Of a DNA stretch of 64,000 bases, positions 59,625 to 64,000 are shown piece after piece; the first letter of the stretch is position 1; each line of letters begins with the position of its first letter. Made by a program: the position numbers and the translations under genes. Origin of the DNA: Lentinula raphanica (lineage: Eukaryota; Basidiomycota; Agaricomycetes; Agaricales; Omphalotaceae); NCBI GenBank assembly GCA_027919835.1, contig JANVFP010000034.1, positions 1-64,000 on the forward strand. Reading direction: 5' to 3'. The notes beneath the pieces were generated by a model that did not search any database, was not told where the DNA came from, and saw only the letters and a program-made list of their open reading frames with translations.

Positions 59625-60230
59625 CTACATGATGATTTCTACGGATGCCTGTAAGCTATCACCAACACACAACTTAGTCCAAATCCTACTGAACAGTATA
59701 AAACCTAACTCACGATCTCCATGTTTCCTTACAGCTTTCCCCCTTGCCACATCCGTGACTATCACATCCGCCATGGGAGTTCTGTGGCTCATCACCACTC
59801 TATATTTACCATGATTCTTCGTCGACACATCGTATTTGACAGGTTTTGCGGTGTCAGGAGAAGGTGTACCAACCCAAGTAAACAACAACGCGGTTCCTAC
59901 GGTTGCACCTAGCTCTCTTGCCGCGATGCTCTTGACGAGCGTCCTCACATCCTCCTTGACGGCCTCCGTATAGGCGGCGGTGAGATGAGTATGAATCCCT
60001 TCGAGCGGATTCTCTTCGAAGGCTATGGTGATATCCAAATGGGAGCCTGATGGTGTTCGGCCACGGGTGTTGAGTACTGGATTAGAGTCGCGATCCTGCG
60101 AAAGAGACACACGTCAAATGCATGATTTACTTAATAGACAGCTGTAGGCAGTCAAGCGTACAATCATAGGAGCCCCATACACAGCGGATACGAGAGCACA
60201 AGCAAGGGGAAAATATTTGAAGAATCTCAT
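59625..60230 (-). CDS. Array copy 5: small secreted protein
   Basis: Model: complement of 60162-60230 and 59625-60095, 179 residues. The alternative ends exon 2 at 59714, at GTGAGT. Signal peptide MRFFKYFPLACALVSAVYGA plus PMI. The mature part has RGRTPSGSHLDITIAFEENP, LEGIHTHLTAAYTEAVKEDV, SIAARELGATVGTALLFTWV, GTPSPDTAKPVKYDVSTKNH and MSHRTPMADVIVTD. It is the nearest relative of copy 3. The donor of the first intron is GTACGC, versus GTAAG in the others. Read-through past the second donor adds a hydrophobic tail that the other copies do not share, which argues that the donor at 59714 is used. Confidence 0.75.
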
Positions 60231-61030
60231 TTGGGATGATCGAGTAAGTACTAGATCGAAGGTTGTCGGTGTTCAACAAGGGAACAATGAAGGGTCACGA
60301 TAAGGGCGACCGGCGAAAGTAGATTCGACCAGCGAATGGAGTAGAAAGTGTTGCTACATCGTCAGTTTTATACACGACATCTGTATTACCTCGTATCCAT
60401 CGATGGTTGTATTGGTCCAGATTTCAATTTTCCTGCACCGAGTACTGATAATTCAGAAGAAACCTCTCCGAACCAACAGCAGAAACCGAGGAATTTGTCC
60501 AAACTTGTCTTTTCTAAGCTTGTCCTTCCGTATTTCAATGAAAAGTCCATGTGTGTTAACTTTGGTTGCAGAAGGAACTTCATGTGTTCCTAGGAGCTAC
60601 GAGCTGCTGCGGGCGAGTAGTTGCATATCGTGGTTCATTCCTCAGTCACGATTAGCAATCACCGAGGCTTCAAAGATGTTTTGCGCAAGTGCGGACATAA
60701 CCTGATATCTTCCGACTGTGATCAGAATGCAGCAATCAATCCGGAAAGATGTGAAAGTTCAACGTCAATCTCCTCGACCATTTTCGAGATCATGATGGAT
60801 GATCACATTCTATCTGTTTGCTTGTTAAGGATGTCATGAACCATCGGGACGAGATTGCAGCTATCATCGGAATTGATACGCTGAGAGTTCTGTAAGCCGT
60901 CGTAGGCTAGGGACAAGGTTCTGAGACCCTCGACGTCGTGTTTTATCGGAGTAGGTGTCGTGCTTGCCTAAAGGACACATCCCAGCCGCCATACCAGCAA
61001 TAAAGATAAGCAACGGTTTGGGATTGAAGC
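60231..61030. other. Intergenic; duplicated upstream segment of the array
   Basis: About 60340-60560 is an imperfect duplicate of 58135-58350. Shared phrases include TGCACCGAGTACT and AGAAACCTCTCCG. It is the 5' flank of copy 5. The remainder up to the Argonaute stop codon holds nothing recognisable. Confidence 0.55.
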
Positions 61031-64000
61031 TCACATAAAATACATAGTCCTACTTAGATTATTTTTAACATCCCTAAACTCCCCTGCTATATCTTCCGGA
61101 GCCTCGTCTGTGGCAGCATCGGAAAGACCGTCCAGTCGATTCCCGAAACGTGGGCTGAAGTGAAACTTGGCGCGTTGACAGACGAGCTGGAGATGAATGA
61201 AAGCCAACAGGCGTAAGTATGGATCTAGCTTGTGTCAGTTTAGCAAGCTAGAGGAAGTGCTCACATCAGCGTCTAGGAGGTAAAGTCACGAATGAGTTCA
61301 ATCTGAGTACATTTGAATGAACCACTCACAGTAAACCGGCGCGGGTATCTTGACCGAACGCTTTTGGGTCGAGATAAGCACGAGTACGGTATATCGAGGT
61401 GTCAAATATCAGTACTCACAGTAGATCGTTGATATGTATGGCACAATGCATATCTGTAATCATGAGAAGCAGGTTAGGATCCAGAAGCAATGAATGAGCT
61501 GGAAGAGCCAGAAGGTCTGACGTACGCGACACTTTGCAGACTAAGGAGAAATCGAGTTGAGTCTGATGGTGAGGGAGCAACATGTAATCATGATCGGTAC
61601 TCACTGATCCCCTTTTCCATTCAAGTTCTCATCTTCGATGACCGTATAATGCGCTGGAATACTTGCTACATGAAATCAATGAGATCATCTTTGTGGAGAT
61701 AAATCCAAGGGATGAATATAGGCAACTCACTTCCTTTCAAGCCTGGCTGGGACTGAAGATAGAAATCCGAGTAGACTGGGTGTTCGATGCCTGGGAGGTC
61801 AGAGGAAACCAAGATTTGATCAATCTTATCATTCCGAATCTCGTATAGATAGACCCCTCGGACCTCTATCCACCACGAAACCCGCGGGACAATTCCCAGA
61901 ATTGTCTGCTCCGAATCTAGGCCCCTCACTTCTAGGAAAAAACCTGAAGTGGTGGCGCTTGCCTACAATAATGAAAGTAATCTTTGGCCTATTATTTCCA
62001 TACAGTTTGAAGAGCAGCTCTAGAAGAAAAGGCAATTCAGAACTGTGATACATGAATCGAGACGGAAGGCGACATAATCTCTACCCTTCAGCACGTTGAG
62101 CTCATATTGCCGGACAGTTTCGAACTCCCCCTCGGAAACACCATCTCGGAAGAAGAATATTCTGTATAATTTGTTGTCACCGGCTTGTTTGCGAAACATC
62201 TCTATCGCAACCTATATATCAAGATCGTTAAGCTTAGCATGTTGGGAATGGATAACGATCGTGATTGTTCATTGCTCACAGTCAACATATCAGCGAGAGA
62301 TTCAATAATTTCTTGCCTATGAGGCTGGACCTTCATCTGTGCGCGATATACAGCTGGCGGTAATAGAAGAAATTGATATTTCCAACTAGGCAATCTGAAC
62401 GAGGATACCCGTGAGACAAACACTTACAGCAATTCTGATCCCAAGATGACACTAATGAAGCGAACGAAGGTGCGCTACTTCCTGGACTAGGATGACTGAC
62501 ATCAGCACCTGAGCAAACAATGATTGAGTGAGTGAATATTCGTAGAACGAAGTCGTATACACGAGGTCTCCTCACCGATCACCATTGTGGGTTTCGCGGT
62601 CAGGAAAGACATGGCCTCAGAAGCAGGTACATGGTTAATCCCTCCACACCGCCCGTTGATTCTATGCCATAGCGTACCGTCAGCTTTGGCATAAAAAGAG
62701 ATAAAGAGGCGAACTTCAAAGCGAGGTTGTTGAGGTATTGATCGAGTCCTCGATTATTTCGTACAGTTTGTACAAGCTTTTGGGACCAGCGCTAGCAGGA
62801 TGGCTTATTACATAGACATGGAGGATTGACGAGGAGGAAAACTCACGATACATTGGGTAGGTACACCAAGTTTGGTGTCTCCTACTCTTTTTACATTAAC
62901 GTACAGCTCAGCAGCGTTCTCCGGAAGAAAGGCGAGCACCAAAAGACCTTGTGGTGTCTGTGTCTCTCGTTTTATAAGAGAGTAAAGGTCAGAACCACTG
63001 TCATTGATGATAGGGCTCGTATGTTCAACAGCTGGATATGAGGTTGAGCGCGGGTATTTTGACTGGAGAGACTGATGCTACGCACTGATACCTGTTTGGT
63101 CAATCATGGAACAACGTTGAAACTCAGCTCATGTAGCAACAAAACTACGGTCACCTTTATCCGGTAGAACCTTCCCGAAAAGTTGCTCCAGGAAAATACG
63201 CATCTCAGGAGTATCTTGATAGCCCGTCAAATTGAGAACCAAAACGAAGCTAGGGGTAACAGGAGCTAAAAACCTCCTCTTCATCATGTCCCATGTTCCA
63301 GGTTTCTAAACAAATGAAACGGGTTGTATTGAATATTGAACATAGTGAGAAAGACGAAGGGAAACGATTCACCTGGAGTGGAAACGTTGGAGGTGGCTTT
63401 AAATTATCAGCCTGAGGGTCTTTGGAATCACCCCCATACTTGATTCTTGGCGGATCCAGAACACGACCGGAGATCATCAGCGGTTCTGGGTGTACACGGA
63501 TATCTGCACCCCTGAGGAATTCCGAATTTTCGTATTCGAGGCTCTGCCAGCCAGCTTTGATCCTCTGCAGGCGCTCGCGGGGGTTCTTGGGTACAAAATT
63601 GAGCACCTCCCTCACATATTCGGGTTGAAGTTTGGACTGAATGATGAAGGGTGATGAAGATGTGATCAGTGAAGAGACTGGTAAATACCTTGTAGAGCTG
63701 CTCCGGCACTACACATACACCTATCGGGAAGATTTCATGGTTCCCAATCGTGACTCCGAGACTCCTGGGTGCAATATTGTATGCATGCGCAGACATAAAG
63801 TATTCCTGCCCCAAAGCATAAGCTGAAAGCCATACGATTACTGAAAGAAACCTGAAATGCGCACTCGAATCGTGGTCGGCACTCCATTGCGGTCAAAACT
63901 ATGTGGACCCACGTCCCGAATCAGACTCCGGATGGCTCGTCTCCCTTTCGATTTCATACTCTTTCCTGGAATCTGTATGGAAATCTTGACGTCCCGGAGA
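61031..64000 (-). CDS. Argonaute (PAZ-MID-PIWI), 5' end outside window
   Basis: Eighteen exons read on the minus strand: 63865-64000, 63689-63805, 63373-63636, 63155-63305, 62847-63031, 62715-62791, 62576-62661, 62428-62508, 62280-62353, 62085-62211, 61864-62019, 61731-61790, 61605-61653, 61526-61540, 61420-61453, 61330-61348, 61265-61272, 61031-61186. About 597 residues, phases consistent. PAZ: TTIREYFMSAHAYNIAPRSL, CVVPEQLYK. MID: LYVNVKRVGDTKLGVPTQC and LALKINGRCGGINH, keeping the Tyr, Lys, Gln and Lys that bind a guide 5'-phosphate. PIWI tetrad: Asp in GADVSHP, Glu in RQEIIES, Asp in FFRDGVSEG, Asp in VYYADLVCQ, so slicer activity is plausible. It ends RTMYFM, typical of Argonautes. Role: small-RNA-guided silencing. 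The N-domain lies beyond the right edge. Confidence 0.93.

Overview
The window reads as nuclear DNA of a filamentous basidiomycete, most likely an Agaricomycete. Genes are split by many short GT-AG introns (mostly about 45-75 nt). The recognisable proteins have basidiomycete-style forms: an Opi1-type regulator, a shugoshin, a CaMK1-like kinase, a peroxisomal-type dienoyl-CoA reductase, a GH16 hydrolase and an Argonaute. I saw no tRNA, rRNA or CRISPR. No species call is possible from the sequence alone.

Layout. 1-4.4 kb is gene-poor and opens with a 164-bp tandem repeat. A small two-helix membrane protein (4.5 kb) is followed by shugoshin (5.4-7.4 kb, minus). A broken RecQ-like helicase fragment and a 63-bp direct duplication lie at 7.9-8.9 kb. 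A GPI-type fasciclin protein (9.9-11.3 kb, minus) has tandem GATA sites upstream. Two non-autonomous DNA transposons are delimited by terminal inverted repeats and target-site duplications: a 645-bp hAT-like element (11.7-12.4 kb) and a 529-bp PIF/Harbinger-like element (15.8-16.4 kb). Between and beyond them are a small secreted protein (13 kb) and a 2,4-dienoyl-CoA reductase (17.1-18.3 kb). An HMG-box transcription factor (23.7-25.3 kb) sits between two gene-poor stretches.

The most unusual locus is 31.2-37.5 kb (minus). One continuous five-exon reading frame of about 2022 residues joins a 12-TM DHA1-type MFS transporter to a non-ribosomal peptide synthetase module: condensation C-lobe remnant, adenylation, embedded methyltransferase, carrier protein, thioesterase. 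Exporter and synthetase would be one polypeptide.

An Opi1-family repressor (40.4-44.8 kb, with one very long intron), a GH16 enzyme (45.2-46.4 kb) and a CaMK1-like kinase (47.5-50.0 kb) follow.

From 50.7 to 60.2 kb lies an array of paralogous small secreted proteins, all on the minus strand: four open copies and one decayed copy. They share a nearly identical signal-peptide exon and splice sites. An unrelated secreted protein on the plus strand (54.5-55.7 kb) interrupts it. Immediately beyond, running off the right edge, are 18 exons of an Argonaute with the 5'-phosphate pocket and catalytic DEDD residues intact, including exons of only 8, 15 and 19 nt.
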